In this document: piece after piece, positions 44,918 to 54,587 of the stretch
How positions within the stretch are numbered: the first letter of the stretch is position 1
Layout of the letters: each line of letters opens with the position of its first letter
Source: Corynebacterium haematomassiliense
GTDB lineage: Bacteria; Actinomycetota; Actinomycetes; Mycobacteriales; Mycobacteriaceae
Assembly (NCBI RefSeq): GCF_013978595.1
Contig: NZ_JACDTZ010000001.1
Span: forward strand, 62,001 to 126,000
DNA: 64,000 nt
Direction of reading: 5' to 3'
The notes under the pieces: model-generated
What the model saw: the letters and a program-made list of their open reading frames with translations, nothing else
Databases searched by the model: none
What the model was told of the DNA's origin: nothing
Made by a program: the position numbers and the translations under genes

Positions 44918-47900
44918 ATGACTGACACCACCCCGCCCGTGTTGGGCGGTTTGCTCACCGCGGCGCTGACGGACCCGAAACTGAAAGGCCTGGTCACGCA
45001 CGTGGGCGAGGATTTGCTGCACGTCACAGGCATTGACCAGGTGCGTTCCTGGGTGGCCGGTGCGATTGCGCGCGAGACGCCTTTGCTGCTGGTCACGGCC
45101 ACCGGCCACGAGGCGGAGGATCTCGCCGCGGAGTTGAAGGCCATTTTGGGCGAGGAGAAGGTGGCGCAGTTCCCGGCGTACGAGACGCTGCCGCACGAGC
45201 GTCTCTCGCCGGCGCCGGACATTGTGGGGCGCCGTTCGAAGGTGCTGTGGGACATGCCGCGTGTGATCGTCGCGGCGGCGCGCGCGGTGTGCCAGCCGGT
45301 GCTGCCGCCGGCGGAGCCGATCAGCATCGCGGTGGACCAGGAGCGCGACTTCGAGGAGCTGACCGCGCAGCTGGTGCACTTCGCGTACAACCATGTGGAC
45401 ATGGTGGCCTCGCGCGGCGAGTTCGCCACCCGCGGCGGCATCATCGACGTCTTCCCGACCACCGCGCAAAACCCCGTGCGTATCGAATTCTGGGGCGACG
45501 AGGTCACGGACATCCGCTCGTTCGCAGTCGCGGACCAGCGCACCATCGAGGAGGTGCGCTCCGTCGAGCTGCACCCCGCGAGGCAATTGCTTATCGACGA
45601 CACCGTGGCCGCCAAAGCCGACGACCTCGCGCGAAAATTCCCCTCGAACCCGACGCTGTCGTCGCTGCTCGCCCGCATCTCGGAGAAGCAGCCCGCGGAC
45701 GGCATGGAGGCGCTCATCCCGGCGCTGACGGACAAGCAGTATTCGGTGCTGCCGGAGCTCATGCCCGCCGGTTCCGTGGTGCTGGTGACCAACCCGGAGA
45801 AGGTGCGCGCCCGCATCGCCGACTTGGAGGCGACGGACCGCGAGTTCCTCGAGGCCGGCTGGGAGGCCGCCGCCATGGGCGCCGAGGGGCCTGTGGTGGT
45901 GGAGGGCCTGGACGTGTCCGCCTCGTCGTACCGCTCCTACGAGTCGCTGGAGGTCTCCGCCTCCAAGGCCGGCAACGCCTGGTGGACGTTCGCCCCGCCC
46001 GGCATGTTCGCCGCCGACGACGCGGAGACGCTGCCTTTGGAGTTCGAGGCCGCGCCTGCACCGAAGGGCGACCCGAAGGCGATCGAGCAGCTCTACGCCA
46101 CGCTCAAGCTCCACATCGGCCAAAACCACGGCAAGGTCGCGTTCGTGGCGCCGGCGAAGGGCACGATCGACCGCATGGCGGAGCGCCTGCGCGAGCACGG
46201 CGTATCCGCCCGCGTGGCCACGCCGGGCCTTGAGCCGGTCGAGGGGGCGGTGACCCTGTACCAGGCGCTGTCCCACGCTGGCCTGGTCTTCGGCGGGCCG
46301 AACCTCGTCGTGGTCACCGAAACGGACGTGACCGGCAACCGCGTCGGCGACATCGCAGGTGCTAAACGACGCGCCCCGCGCCGCCGCAACCGCGTCGACC
46401 CGCTCGCGCTGCAGCCTGGCGACTTCGTGGTGCACGATACCCACGGCATCGGCAAGTTCGTGAAGATGGCGGAGCGCACCGTCAAAGCCGGCGACGAGGA
46501 CTCGCGCCGTGAATACATCGTGCTGGAGTACCAGCCCGCCAAACGCGGACAGCCCGGCGACCAGCTGTGGGTGCCAATGGAGTCTTTGGACCTGCTGAGT
46601 AAGTACACCGGGGGCGAGAAACCCAGCTTAAGCAAAATGGGCGGCTCCGACTGGAAATCCACCAAGCGCAAGGCGCGCGCCGCGGTCCGCGAGATCGCAG
46701 GCGAGCTGGTGGAGCTCTACGCCAAGCGCCAAGCCGCACCGGGCCACGCGTTCGCGCCGGACACCCCGTGGCAGCACGAGATGGAAGACGCCTTCCCGTT
46801 CGTGGAGACCGAAGACCAGCTCACCGCCATCGAGGCCGTGAAGTCGGACATGGAAAAGCCCACGCCGATGGACCGCGTCATCGTGGGCGACGTGGGCTTC
46901 GGCAAAACCGAGGTCGCCGTGCGCGCCGCGTTCAAGGCGGTGCAGGACGGCAAACAGGTCGCGGTGCTCGTGCCCACGACCCTTCTGGCCCAGCAGCACT
47001 TCTCCACGTTCAACCAGCGCATGGACGGCTTCGGTGTGACCGTGCGCGAACTGTCGCGCTTTACCACCGCTGCCGATTCGAAGAAGATCATCTCCGGGCT
47101 TGCGGACGGCTCCGTGGACATCGTCATCGGCACCCACCGACTGCTGCAAACGGGCGTGCAGTGGAAGAACCTCGGGCTGATCATCGTGGACGAGGAGCAG
47201 CGCTTCGGCGTGGAGCACAAGGAGCACATCAAGGCGCTGAAGTCGCACGTGGACGTGCTGACCATGACCGCAACGCCGATCCCGCGCACCCTGGAGATGT
47301 CGCTGACCGGCATCCGCGAGATGACCTCCATTACCACCGCGCCGGAGGACCGCCACCCGGTGCTGACCTACGTGGGCCCGCAGGAGGACAAGCAGGTCGC
47401 CGCCGCAATCCGCCGCGAGCTGCTCCGCGACGGCCAGGTCTTCTACATCCACAACAAAGTCTCCGACATTGAAAAGACCGCCCGCCAGCTGCGCGAGCTG
47501 GTCCCAGAGGCACGCATCGTGGTCGCCCACGGCCAGATGAGCGAGCAGGTGCTCGAGCAGACCGTGCAGGGTTTTTGGAACCGCGACTACGACGTCATGG
47601 TCTGCACCACCATCGTGGAAACCGGCCTGGACATCGCCAACGCCAACACCCTGATCGTGGAAAACGCCCAGAACATGGGCCTGTCCCAGCTGCACCAGCT
47701 GCGCGGGCGCGTGGGCCGTTCCCGCGAGCGCGCGTACGCCTACTTTTTGTACCCGAAGGACAAAACGCTCACGGAGACCTCCTACGACCGCCTGGCCACC
47801 ATCGCCCAGAACAACGATTTGGGTTCCGGCATCGCCGTGGCGCAAAAGGACCTGGAGATGCGCGGCGCCGGCAACGTGCTGGGCGCCGAGCAGTCCGGCC

Positions 47901-48562
47901 ACATCGCCGGCGTGGGCTTTGACATGTACGTCCGCCTAGTCAGCGAGGCCGTGGAAACCTTCAAGGGGCTCATGAGCGGCGAGCCCATCGACGCCACTGA
48001 CAAGGGCCCGAAAGAGATCCGCGTGGACCTGCCCGTCGACGCCCACATCCCGGAGAGCTACATCAACTCCGAACGACTGCGCCTGGAGGTCTACCGCAAC
48101 CTCGCGGAAGCGCGTGACGACGACGCCCTGACCGCCGCCGCCGACGACATGATCGACCGCTTCGGCGCCCTGCCGCCAGAGGTCGAACACCTCATGGCCG
48201 TGGCGCGGCTGCGCAACCAGGCCCGCCAGGTCGGCGTCGCGGACATCCTCACCCAGGGCAGCCGCATCAAGCTGCACCCGGTGGAGTTGCCGGACTCCAA
48301 GCAGGTGCGCCTCAAGCGCCTCTACCCGGGCGCGAACTTCCGCGCCGCGGCGAAGGCGCTGCAGGTGCCGATGCCGCGCGAAGGCGGGGCGAAGCGGGCG
48401 CTGAACGCGCCGAACCTGCGCGACCTGGAGCTTTTGCAGTGGGTCGCCGACTTCATGACGGAGATGCTCGACGCCCCGAAGATCTCCGTCGCGGGTGCTG
48501 CGGCGGATTCTGCGGCCGCAGACAAGGCGCCGAAGAAGAAGGTGTTTTCCGTCAGCGAGTAG
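44918..48562 (+). CDS. mfd: transcription-repair coupling factor
   Basis: A 1214-residue ATPase that removes RNA polymerase stalled at DNA lesions and recruits UvrA. The N-terminal UvrB-like region is followed by the RNA polymerase-interacting (CarD-like) domain (LQPGDFVVHDTHGIGKF, ~500). The RecG-like translocase has P-loop GDVGFGKTE (~657-665) and the DEEQ box (VDEEQRFG), with helicase motif VI near LRGRVGRSRERAYAY. The TRCF domain is at the C-terminus. The length is normal, with an Ala/Lys tail. Confidence 0.97.
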   Translation: MTDTTPPVLGGLLTAALTDPKLKGLVTHVGEDLLHVTGIDQVRSWVAGAIARETPLLLVTATGHEAEDLAAELKAILGEEKVAQFPAYETLPHERLSPAPDIVGRRSKVLWDMPRVIVAAARAVCQPVLPPAEPISIAVDQERDFEELTAQLVHFAYNHVDMVASRGEFATRGGIIDVFPTTAQNPVRIEFWGDEVTDIRSFAVADQRTIEEVRSVELHPARQLLIDDTVAAKADDLARKFPSNPTLSSLLARISEKQPADGMEALIPALTDKQYSVLPELMPAGSVVLVTNPEKVRARIADLEATDREFLEAGWEAAAMGAEGPVVVEGLDVSASSYRSYESLEVSASKAGNAWWTFAPPGMFAADDAETLPLEFEAAPAPKGDPKAIEQLYATLKLHIGQNHGKVAFVAPAKGTIDRMAERLREHGVSARVATPGLEPVEGAVTLYQALSHAGLVFGGPNLVVVTETDVTGNRVGDIAGAKRRAPRRRNRVDPLALQPGDFVVHDTHGIGKFVKMAERTVKAGDEDSRREYIVLEYQPAKRGQPGDQLWVPMESLDLLSKYTGGEKPSLSKMGGSDWKSTKRKARAAVREIAGELVELYAKRQAAPGHAFAPDTPWQHEMEDAFPFVETEDQLTAIEAVKSDMEKPTPMDRVIVGDVGFGKTEVAVRAAFKAVQDGKQVAVLVPTTLLAQQHFSTFNQRMDGFGVTVRELSRFTTAADSKKIISGLADGSVDIVIGTHRLLQTGVQWKNLGLIIVDEEQRFGVEHKEHIKALKSHVDVLTMTATPIPRTLEMSLTGIREMTSITTAPEDRHPVLTYVGPQEDKQVAAAIRRELLRDGQVFYIHNKVSDIEKTARQLRELVPEARIVVAHGQMSEQVLEQTVQGFWNRDYDVMVCTTIVETGLDIANANTLIVENAQNMGLSQLHQLRGRVGRSRERAYAYFLYPKDKTLTETSYDRLATIAQNNDLGSGIAVAQKDLEMRGAGNVLGAEQSGHIAGVGFDMYVRLVSEAVETFKGLMSGEPIDATDKGPKEIRVDLPVDAHIPESYINSERLRLEVYRNLAEARDDDALTAAADDMIDRFGALPPEVEHLMAVARLRNQARQVGVADILTQGSRIKLHPVELPDSKQVRLKRLYPGANFRAAAKALQVPMPREGGAKRALNAPNLRDLELLQWVADFMTEMLDAPKISVAGAAADSAAADKAPKKKVFSVSE

Positions 48563-48582
48563 CAGGGCTGCTGAGAGCCTGC

Positions 48583-49236
48583 CTAGAAAAAGTGCGGCAG
48601 GATCAGCAGCATGCCAATACTCCACGTCAGGTGCGCCGCGATAGGGGAGTAGAGCCTGCCGGTTTTCACGGACTCGTAGTAGGTCACCGCCCCCAGCACG
48701 CTGGCGGCGAAGACCAGAAGCGGCACGCCCATCACGCAGGTGACCAGGCAGTAGGCCAGCGTGGACCACACACCTGCCTGCACCACCGACTGGCCCATGC
48801 CGCGCAGCTGGCGCGGCACTGCGTCGCGGAAGACCATCTCCTCGCCGGCGCCGTTGACCACCAGCACCAGCAGGGTGAGAAAGTACCCGCCCTTGTTCGG
48901 GGTCTGCAGCAGCTCCGCCGCCGGGCCGGCCAGCAACGGGATATGCTGCACCACCAGCGCGCCGAAGACGAACACAACCGCGAGGGTGGCGCCGATGAGG
49001 GTGCCCCGGAGGACGTCGAGAAGCTTGCGGGGCCCCGCGAACGTCTGGCGGCTGCCCCACAGCCACCACGCGGCCGCGTAGACCACCGCCGTAAACGCGG
49101 TGGCCCAGTAGAAGCCGGCGGTGCCGTCGCCGGCGCGGCGCGCGAGAAACAGGCCGAGTGCGCCGAGCGCGCACGGCACCAAGAACAGCCATTGCCTGGT
49201 CACGCGGGGCCTTTGTCCGTCAACTTCCGCAAACAC
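48583..49236 (-). CDS. CPBP-family intramembrane glutamic protease
   Basis: A 217-residue polytopic membrane protein of the CAAX protease/bacteriocin-processing family. The catalytic Glu-Glu-x-x-x-Arg is GEEMVFRDAV (Glu132, Glu133, Arg137), and later conserved histidines include AAHLTWS. The bacterial substrate is unknown; the family includes bacteriocin immunity proteins. The GTG at 49236 is preferred because TAACCT lies 8 nt upstream; an in-frame TTG at 49266 is less likely. Confidence 0.87.
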   Translation of the reverse strand: MFAEVDGQRPRVTRQWLFLVPCALGALGLFLARRAGDGTAGFYWATAFTAVVYAAAWWLWGSRQTFAGPRKLLDVLRGTLIGATLAVVFVFGALVVQHIPLLAGPAAELLQTPNKGGYFLTLLVLVVNGAGEEMVFRDAVPRQLRGMGQSVVQAGVWSTLAYCLVTCVMGVPLLVFAASVLGAVTYYESVKTGRLYSPIAAHLTWSIGMLLILPHFF

Positions 49237-49279
49237 GGAAGCTAAGGTTACCGGCCCGCAGGCCAAGCATCCCCGGTTG

Positions 49280-50602
49280 CTACTTCACGGAGAAGATGAT
49301 CATCTCGGTGTCGTCGGGCTTGCCGCGGTAGCGGCCGTCGTCGCCCGGGAAGTTGTTGTCCAGCGCGGTGAGGTAGCGGCCGTCCTCCAGCTGGACAATG
49401 GTTTCGACGCTGAGCAGCGCGAATTGGAACGGGTCGCCGACGCCGTAGGCGCGGGCGTCGGAAACCATGCCGATCTTGGACGGGTTGGCGATGTCGAGCA
49501 GGTCCGCCATGAGTTCCTTCTTCACCGTGGAGCCGGGCTTCGCGTCCGCGAAGTCCTTGACCTCGAAGACCTTCTTCAGCTGCGCGTCCGAGCCGCGGAA
49601 ATCGTCGCGTTCGAGCATGAGCAGGCGGCCGTCCTTGGTCAAAAACGCGTCGCCGATCAGCGCGTCGTCGCCCTCGGCCAGGTAGTTCCAGGTCTTGCCG
49701 GTGTACTTGCCGGTTTCGGTGTCGAACTGGGAGATCACGCGCTCGCGCTTGTCGGTGGCGCTGTCCAGGTAGCCCTCGAAGATGGGGTACAAGTAGCGGC
49801 CGTCGGTGGCCATCGCTTCGAAGCCCTTGGAGTTGCGCAGGTTCGGCTGCTCATCAGTGCCCAGGGTCGGGTTCGACGGGCTTTTTACGCCGGGATAGGG
49901 GTACGGGGCGTCGAGAAGCGTGCCGTCCTTGTCCACGTGCAGGATGTAGGGGCCGAACTCCTCGCCGACCCAGAAGGTGCCGTCTGCCGCGCGAACGAAG
50001 GACTCCGGGTCGAAGTCGGCGCCGGTGAGCAGGCGGTCTTTGGTGTCGTTGTTGACGATCTCCCACGGGATTGTGTTGTTCGGGTCCTTCAGCGCGACGT
50101 AGTCCAGCACGTCGATTCCGCCGACGTCCTTCGGGTCCTTCGCGGTCTCTGCGGTCTCCCAGTTCGGCTTCACCGTGTAGATGCGCAGCAGGAAGTCCGA
50201 CGAGTTCTGCTTCGAGCCGAAGCCGTTGTCCGGCAGGGCGTAGAACTCGCCGTCGCCCTTTTCGATCATGCCGGAAAAGCCCGGGATGACCTGGCCTTTA
50301 AACGGGTGGGTCTGGCCGTTGCCGTCGAAGGCGTCCTTGCCGGAATCCGGGCCCGGGGCCTGGTAGAGCGCCGACAGCTTCGCGCGGCCCTCAAGCACCG
50401 GCCCGTCGACCTCAGGGGCGGGCGCGGACGGGGCAGCACCGTTGCTCGAGCCGGTTGCCTCCGAGCTGCCGCCGGCGGCGGCGCCGATCGCGCCGCCGAC
50501 GAGGCCGCCGACAACGAACGCGCCTGCGACAGCCGCGATGAGCTGCTCGAGATTGAGGTTCTTGATGATCTGGTCGAGCGGGGGAGGGAGCTGAATAGTC
50601 AT
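49280..50602 (-). CDS. esterase-like activity of phytase family protein
   Basis: A 440-residue protein. The N-terminus has a short amphipathic stretch, then a hydrophobic segment (LIAAVAGAFVVGGLVGGAIGAAAGG) that acts as signal or anchor. A beta-propeller domain follows with SGMIEKGDGEFYALPDNGFG, FDPESFVRAADGTFWVGEEFGPYILHVD and NSKGFEAMATDGRYLYPIFEG, the hallmarks of the phytase-like esterase family. It is probably cell-envelope located. The substrate is unknown. It is transcribed alone. Confidence 0.87.
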   Translation of the reverse strand: MTIQLPPPLDQIIKNLNLEQLIAAVAGAFVVGGLVGGAIGAAAGGSSEATGSSNGAAPSAPAPEVDGPVLEGRAKLSALYQAPGPDSGKDAFDGNGQTHPFKGQVIPGFSGMIEKGDGEFYALPDNGFGSKQNSSDFLLRIYTVKPNWETAETAKDPKDVGGIDVLDYVALKDPNNTIPWEIVNNDTKDRLLTGADFDPESFVRAADGTFWVGEEFGPYILHVDKDGTLLDAPYPYPGVKSPSNPTLGTDEQPNLRNSKGFEAMATDGRYLYPIFEGYLDSATDKRERVISQFDTETGKYTGKTWNYLAEGDDALIGDAFLTKDGRLLMLERDDFRGSDAQLKKVFEVKDFADAKPGSTVKKELMADLLDIANPSKIGMVSDARAYGVGDPFQFALLSVETIVQLEDGRYLTALDNNFPGDDGRYRGKPDDTEMIIFSVK

Positions 50603-50759
50603 GTGCCACTGCCTTTACTGTCGTTCAGAAGCTGAGCGCAAACTCAGGCGAAACTTAGTTTTCGCACAATGAGTGTAGGGCGGGGAGGCCGGCTCCGCTC
50701 GGTGAAAAAGCCGACCGATTCCCGCCCGGAGGCGCGGGGGAAGTACGATGTTTCCCGTC

Positions 50760-50836
50760 GCCCCTATAGCCCAATTGGCAGAGGCAGCGGACTTAAAATC
50801 CGCCCAGTGTCGGTTCGAGCCCGACTGGGGGCACCA
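50760..50836 (+). tRNA. tRNA-Leu (UAA) with a short variable arm
   Basis: Acceptor GCCCCTA/TGGGGGC, anticodon stem GCGGA/TCCGC around the loop CTTAAAA (anticodon TAA), variable region CCAGT, T-arm GTCGG-TTCGAGC-CCGAC, and encoded CCA. The variable region is only 5 nt, although leucine tRNAs are normally class II with a long arm. The SDR stop codon begins at the very next base. Confidence 0.92.
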
Positions 50837-51595
50837 CTACACGGCGGTGTATCCGCCGTCGGCGAGGTGGTAGGAGCCGTTGACGAACGACGCGTCGTCG
50901 GAAAGCAAGAAGCTCACCACAGCCGCAATCTCTTCGGGTTCGCCCAGGCGGCCAGCAGGATGCTTATCGACGAGCGCTTGGCGGGCCTCGCCCTGCGCCC
51001 GCTGAATCAGCGGCGTGTCAATGTACGCCGGACCCACGCAGTTGACCCGGATGCCGGCGGCGGCGTAATCCGCTGCCAGAGACTTGGTCAGCCCCACCAC
51101 ACCGTGCTTCGCGGCGGTGTAGGCCTCGATGCCGCCGGCGCGGCCCACGGAGCCGTGGATGGAAGACATGTTCACAATCGCGCACTGCTCCGTGTTGCCC
51201 TGCGCGAAGAATTGCTTGAGCTGGTAGTGGCAGCCGTAGGCCACGCCGGACAGGTTGATGGAGATGACCTTGTCCCAATCGGCCAGATCCTTGTCCGCAA
51301 GCGGGGTGTGGTCGCCCACACCCGCGTTGTTCACTGCGAGGTGGAGCGCGCCGAACGTGTCCACGGCGAACTGCACGGCCGCCTCGTTGTCCTCCTTGCT
51401 GGCCACGTCCTGGTGGAACGCGGCCGCGGCGCCGCCGTCCGCCTCGATCGCGGCGGCGACGTCCTTGGCGGCGTCGTCGTTGATGTCGGCGACCACCACC
51501 TTGGCGCCCTCGCTGGCGAGACGCTTCGCAATGGCCTCACCGATGCCGGAGGCGCCGCCGGTGACCAGCGCAACTTTGTTTTCAAACTTGCTCAT
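50837..51595 (-). CDS. SDR-family NAD(P)-dependent oxidoreductase
   Basis: A 252-residue classical short-chain dehydrogenase, possibly acting on 3-hydroxyacyl, 3-hydroxybutyrate or diacetyl-type substrates. The cofactor motif TGGASGIGEA is at ~13-22, NNAG at ~90, and the catalytic Ser in NMSSIHG near 143 is followed by YTAAK near 159-163. It ends LADGGYTAV. Its gene abuts the convergent tRNA-Leu with no spacer. The DoxX gene lies 87 bp upstream on the same strand. Confidence 0.92.
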   Translation of the reverse strand: MSKFENKVALVTGGASGIGEAIAKRLASEGAKVVVADINDDAAKDVAAAIEADGGAAAAFHQDVASKEDNEAAVQFAVDTFGALHLAVNNAGVGDHTPLADKDLADWDKVISINLSGVAYGCHYQLKQFFAQGNTEQCAIVNMSSIHGSVGRAGGIEAYTAAKHGVVGLTKSLAADYAAAGIRVNCVGPAYIDTPLIQRAQGEARQALVDKHPAGRLGEPEEIAAVVSFLLSDDASFVNGSYHLADGGYTAV

Positions 51596-51682
51596 GACTG
51601 TTCCTTGACCTTCCGTGGGGATAAGATGCAGCCAAAGTGTAAGCAGCCGCCGACCCTCCTGGGGCCGGTTTGAGGCAGCTAC

Positions 51683-52036
51683 TTATTTCGCCGCGCCGAG
51701 CGCAGCCTTGATCAGCGGGATCTGCAGCGGCAGGCGCCCGATGGAGATGATCTGCTTCTGCCACGGCTCGTTGCGCCACTGCCACGCCATCTGGAAGTTC
51801 GCCGGCCACACCGCCGCCAAAAGGGCGGCGGCGAACTTGCCGCCGGCCGCGCGGGTTTTTGGATTCGCCAGTAGGGCTGCAGCGGCGAGCTCGGCCACGC
51901 CGGAGACGTACGTGTAGGTGCGTGCGGAGCCGGGGAGGGCATCGGGCACGATGTCGTCGAAAGGCTGCGGCTTTGCAAAGTGCAGCACGCCCGCGCCAGT
52001 GAACAGGGGAATGAGGAACTTCTGCAACGGTGTCAT
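51683..52036 (-). CDS. DoxX family membrane protein
   Basis: A 117-residue, four-helix membrane protein. VLHFAKPQPFDDIVPDALPG, YVSGVAELAAAALLA and WPANFQMAW are the DoxX-family blocks. The family is linked to redox homeostasis at the membrane, but the role of this member is unknown. TAAGCT 7 nt before the ATG supports a leaderless start. Confidence 0.88.
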   Translation of the reverse strand: MTPLQKFLIPLFTGAGVLHFAKPQPFDDIVPDALPGSARTYTYVSGVAELAAAALLANPKTRAAGGKFAAALLAAVWPANFQMAWQWRNEPWQKQIISIGRLPLQIPLIKAALGAAK

Positions 52037-52062
52037 TGGCCCGAGCTTACGCCTGGGCTGCG

Positions 52063-52929
52063 TTACAGCGCGCGGGCGACCTGGTCGGCCACGAAGGCGG
52101 ACCCGGCGCGGGAGGGGTGGAAGACCATGTTGTATCCCGCCGTAGTGGTGTCGACAAGTCCTGCGACCCAGCGGTCGGCGTCGCGGGCGCAGGTGCTGTG
52201 GCCGGTGGACTGGGCGTTGATGTCCAAAAACGCCGCGCCTACTTGGCGCGCGGCTTCGCGCTGGTTGTTGCGGTGGTGCTGCTCCCAGCCGTGCACCGTC
52301 GGAGTGGGCACGCCGAGCGGGAGGTTGGGTACTACGTTGAAGGCGCAAATCGCGCCGTTTTCTCCGGTCACCGAAAGCATGCCGGGAATGATGATCTTCG
52401 CGTTCGGCGCCACGGCGCGGATTTTCGCCGCGGCGGCGCGCATGTTGGCCAAGTACTGCTCGCGGGTGCGTGCGGCGTCGTAAGTAGTGCCGGGCTTGTC
52501 CAGCAAGGGACGCCAGTGGTCGTTGAAGCCGGCGCCCAACGTCACCGCCCGGGTGCCCGCGTTCAGCGCGCCGGTGTGCACCGCATGGTCGATGCGGCCG
52601 AGCATCTGCCCGGAGGTGATGCCGGCGCACGACCAGTCTGTAACCTTCGCGCCGGTGCGCTCCCCGAGCTGGCTGGGCCAATTGCCCGGGCCGTGGAGGC
52701 AGCCTGACTCGCTCGGGTTGTTTCGGAGCACGCGCTCGGAGGAGGTGGAGGAAAGGCCTGTGCCGTCAGCGAAACGCAGCACAGTGTTGAGGTACTGGTC
52801 CGGGTTAGCGGCGAACGAGTCGTCGAAGACCACCACGTTGCCCGCGGGCTGCGCGGTAGCGGGGGAGGCGGTCGTGGCGGCAAGCAGCGCAGAGGCGGCC
52901 ACTGCTGCGTGACGGATCAGGTTTCTCAC
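52063..52929 (-). CDS. secreted SGNH/GDSL hydrolase
   Basis: A 288-residue exported esterase or lipase. A signal peptide ends near PATAQPAG. Block I is [11 protein letters not shown] (Ser38 as nucleophile; DDSF in place of GDSL). Block III is GAGFNDHW with the oxyanion Asn, and the catalytic His lies in VFHPSRAG near the C-terminus. Six cysteines suggest disulfides. The GTG start at 52929 follows TAGGCT by 7 nt. The acyl substrate is unknown; relatives in Corynebacterium act on envelope lipids or host lipids. Confidence 0.88.
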   Translation of the reverse strand: MRNLIRHAAVAASALLAATTASPATAQPAGNVVVFDDSFAANPDQYLNTVLRFADGTGLSSTSSERVLRNNPSESGCLHGPGNWPSQLGERTGAKVTDWSCAGITSGQMLGRIDHAVHTGALNAGTRAVTLGAGFNDHWRPLLDKPGTTYDAARTREQYLANMRAAAAKIRAVAPNAKIIIPGMLSVTGENGAICAFNVVPNLPLGVPTPTVHGWEQHHRNNQREAARQVGAAFLDINAQSTGHSTCARDADRWVAGLVDTTTAGYNMVFHPSRAGSAFVADQVARAL

Positions 52930-53019
52930 GCGCCTGAGCCTACCTGCCGTGACTGTTGCCGTCGCGGAACCAAACAAGGGTGGTGGGCACGTGAGCCTCC
53001 GTTCAGTAGAGTCGAGGCC

Positions 53020-53487
53020 ATGACTGATCGTATGAATGTGGAATCTTTCAACCTCGACCACACCAAGGTAGCCGCCCCGTTCATCCGGCTCGCGGACCGC
53101 AAGGAGCTGCCCAAAGGCGACACCTTGGTGAAGTGGGACATCCGCTTCAAGCAGCCCAACGAAGAGCACCTGGAGATGCCGGCGGTGCACTCGCTGGAGC
53201 ACATGTTCGCCGAGCACGCCCGCAACCACGCGGACAACGTCATCGACTTCGGCCCGATGGGCTGCCAGACCGGCTTCTACCTCATGCTTTCCGGCGACGT
53301 CGCTGAGGAGGAGGAGGTCGCCGAGCTGGTGGAAAAGACGCTCACCGACATCACCAACGCCAACGAGGTGCCGGCCGCCAACGAGAAGCAGTGCGGCTGG
53401 GGTGCAAGCCACGACTTGGAGGCCGCCAAGCGCGAGGCGCAGGCGTTTTTGGACAAGCGCGACGAGTGGGGCACCGTCTTTAAGTAG
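53020..53487 (+). CDS. luxS: S-ribosylhomocysteine lyase, autoinducer-2 synthase
   Basis: A 155-residue metalloenzyme that cleaves S-ribosylhomocysteine to homocysteine and DPD, the AI-2 precursor. The metal ligands are His57 and His61 in HSLEH plus Cys125; Cys82 in GCQTGFY is catalytic. Complete. TAGAGT 7 nt before the ATG marks a leaderless start. No MTA/SAH nucleosidase or lsr-type genes are near. The 3' end overlaps the convergent SUFU gene by 8 bp. Confidence 0.97.
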   Translation: MTDRMNVESFNLDHTKVAAPFIRLADRKELPKGDTLVKWDIRFKQPNEEHLEMPAVHSLEHMFAEHARNHADNVIDFGPMGCQTGFYLMLSGDVAEEEEVAELVEKTLTDITNANEVPAANEKQCGWGASHDLEAAKREAQAFLDKRDEWGTVFK

Positions 53488-54406
53488 TCGGGTCCACCAC
53501 CCGAATCTCCAGCGGCGCGGTGCGCAGGCGGTAGAGGCCTGGCACCGCGTCGAACACTGCGAGCAGCTCGTGGGCGAGCGCCGTGGTGGCCGGGACTGCG
53601 ATGTGGTCGTCGGTGAGCTCCGCCGCCGACAATTGCGGGTCCAGCAGGAACCAAATGTCGCCGTTGAGCAGCGCAAACGTTCGCCCATGCAGGATCCGGT
53701 GGCGTGCCGCCCGGATGATTGCGTGCGCAGCCGCCGGGTCCAGGTCCACGCGTCCCCCGGCGTCGACCTCGAGGTAGCGGGCGTGCATCGCGCCTATCGA
53801 CGACCCTTCGGCCCCCACCGCCTCCTCCAACAACGCACGGACCTGCGGATCGGCGGCGATTGGATCGCGGTCCGTGGAGCTCAGCCCCAGCGGCACGCGG
53901 TCGCCGACAAAGGCCGCGAACTTCAATGGGTCCCAGGACAACATGTACTCCACGTCGTCGCCGTTGAGGCCGACGGCGTAGGTGAAGCGGATCCGGCCAG
54001 TGGGCCCGTCGAGCGTGCCGAGGACAGGGTCGGTGACAAACGCGAAACCGGCCAACGTGCCGCGCGGGTGGTCCAGCACGAGGTAGTGGCCCGGCTCGAT
54101 GTCGTCGCGGGCGGCGCGGGCGAGCAGGCGGGCCGGCCACTCGTCGGGAAGCGCAGGCGTGCCCGGCATCCGCAAGGTGAGCTCCGTCTGTGTGCCCGCG
54201 GACGGCTGGGAAGACTCCACGCGGGACTTGCCGTAGGTGCAGTACAACACGTGGGGGACAGGCTCGGCTAGCACGTACGCGTGGACCTCTAAGTGGCGGT
54301 AGGAAAACACGTACGCGTCCGTGCCACCGGCAGCTTGAGCGATGTGGCTGCGCACCACCTCGCCGCCGGTTCTAGGGCCGCGGCGGGCGCTGTCGAAAAC
54401 TCCCAT
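53480..54406 (-). CDS. suppressor-of-fused (SUFU) domain protein
   Basis: A 308-residue cytoplasmic protein. [25 protein letters not shown] and [15 protein letters not shown] match the SUFU domain core found in many bacterial proteins of unknown role, some linked to contact-dependent toxin immunity. The ~170-residue C-terminal part is not recognised. TATGGT 8 nt before the ATG at 54406 supports the start [10 protein letters not shown]. No toxin gene is adjacent. Confidence 0.78.
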   Translation of the reverse strand: MGVFDSARRGPRTGGEVVRSHIAQAAGGTDAYVFSYRHLEVHAYVLAEPVPHVLYCTYGKSRVESSQPSAGTQTELTLRMPGTPALPDEWPARLLARAARDDIEPGHYLVLDHPRGTLAGFAFVTDPVLGTLDGPTGRIRFTYAVGLNGDDVEYMLSWDPLKFAAFVGDRVPLGLSSTDRDPIAADPQVRALLEEAVGAEGSSIGAMHARYLEVDAGGRVDLDPAAAHAIIRAARHRILHGRTFALLNGDIWFLLDPQLSAAELTDDHIAVPATTALAHELLAVFDAVPGLYRLRTAPLEIRVVDPTT

Positions 54407-54587
54407 GGAATTCCACCATAACCCCGCCCCGGCGAGGTGGGCTTCAGCCGTGGTTTCAGCGAACACTGCGCTCGCGGGAACCTTTTTGGTAAGTGTGGCG
54501 TTATACCCGGTGAACTCTTTGGACTCTGGTTCAAGATCGGGTCCGGGACAAACGGTACGAAAACCCATTGGAAAGGATTTGTACGAC

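Noticed and set aside
46628..47902. Long minus-strand frame across mfd
   Set aside because: Lies inside the helicase domains of mfd; no start signal or motif.
50669..51673. 334-codon plus-strand frame spanning tRNA-Leu and the SDR gene
   Set aside because: It reads through a tRNA and antisense to an intact SDR enzyme.
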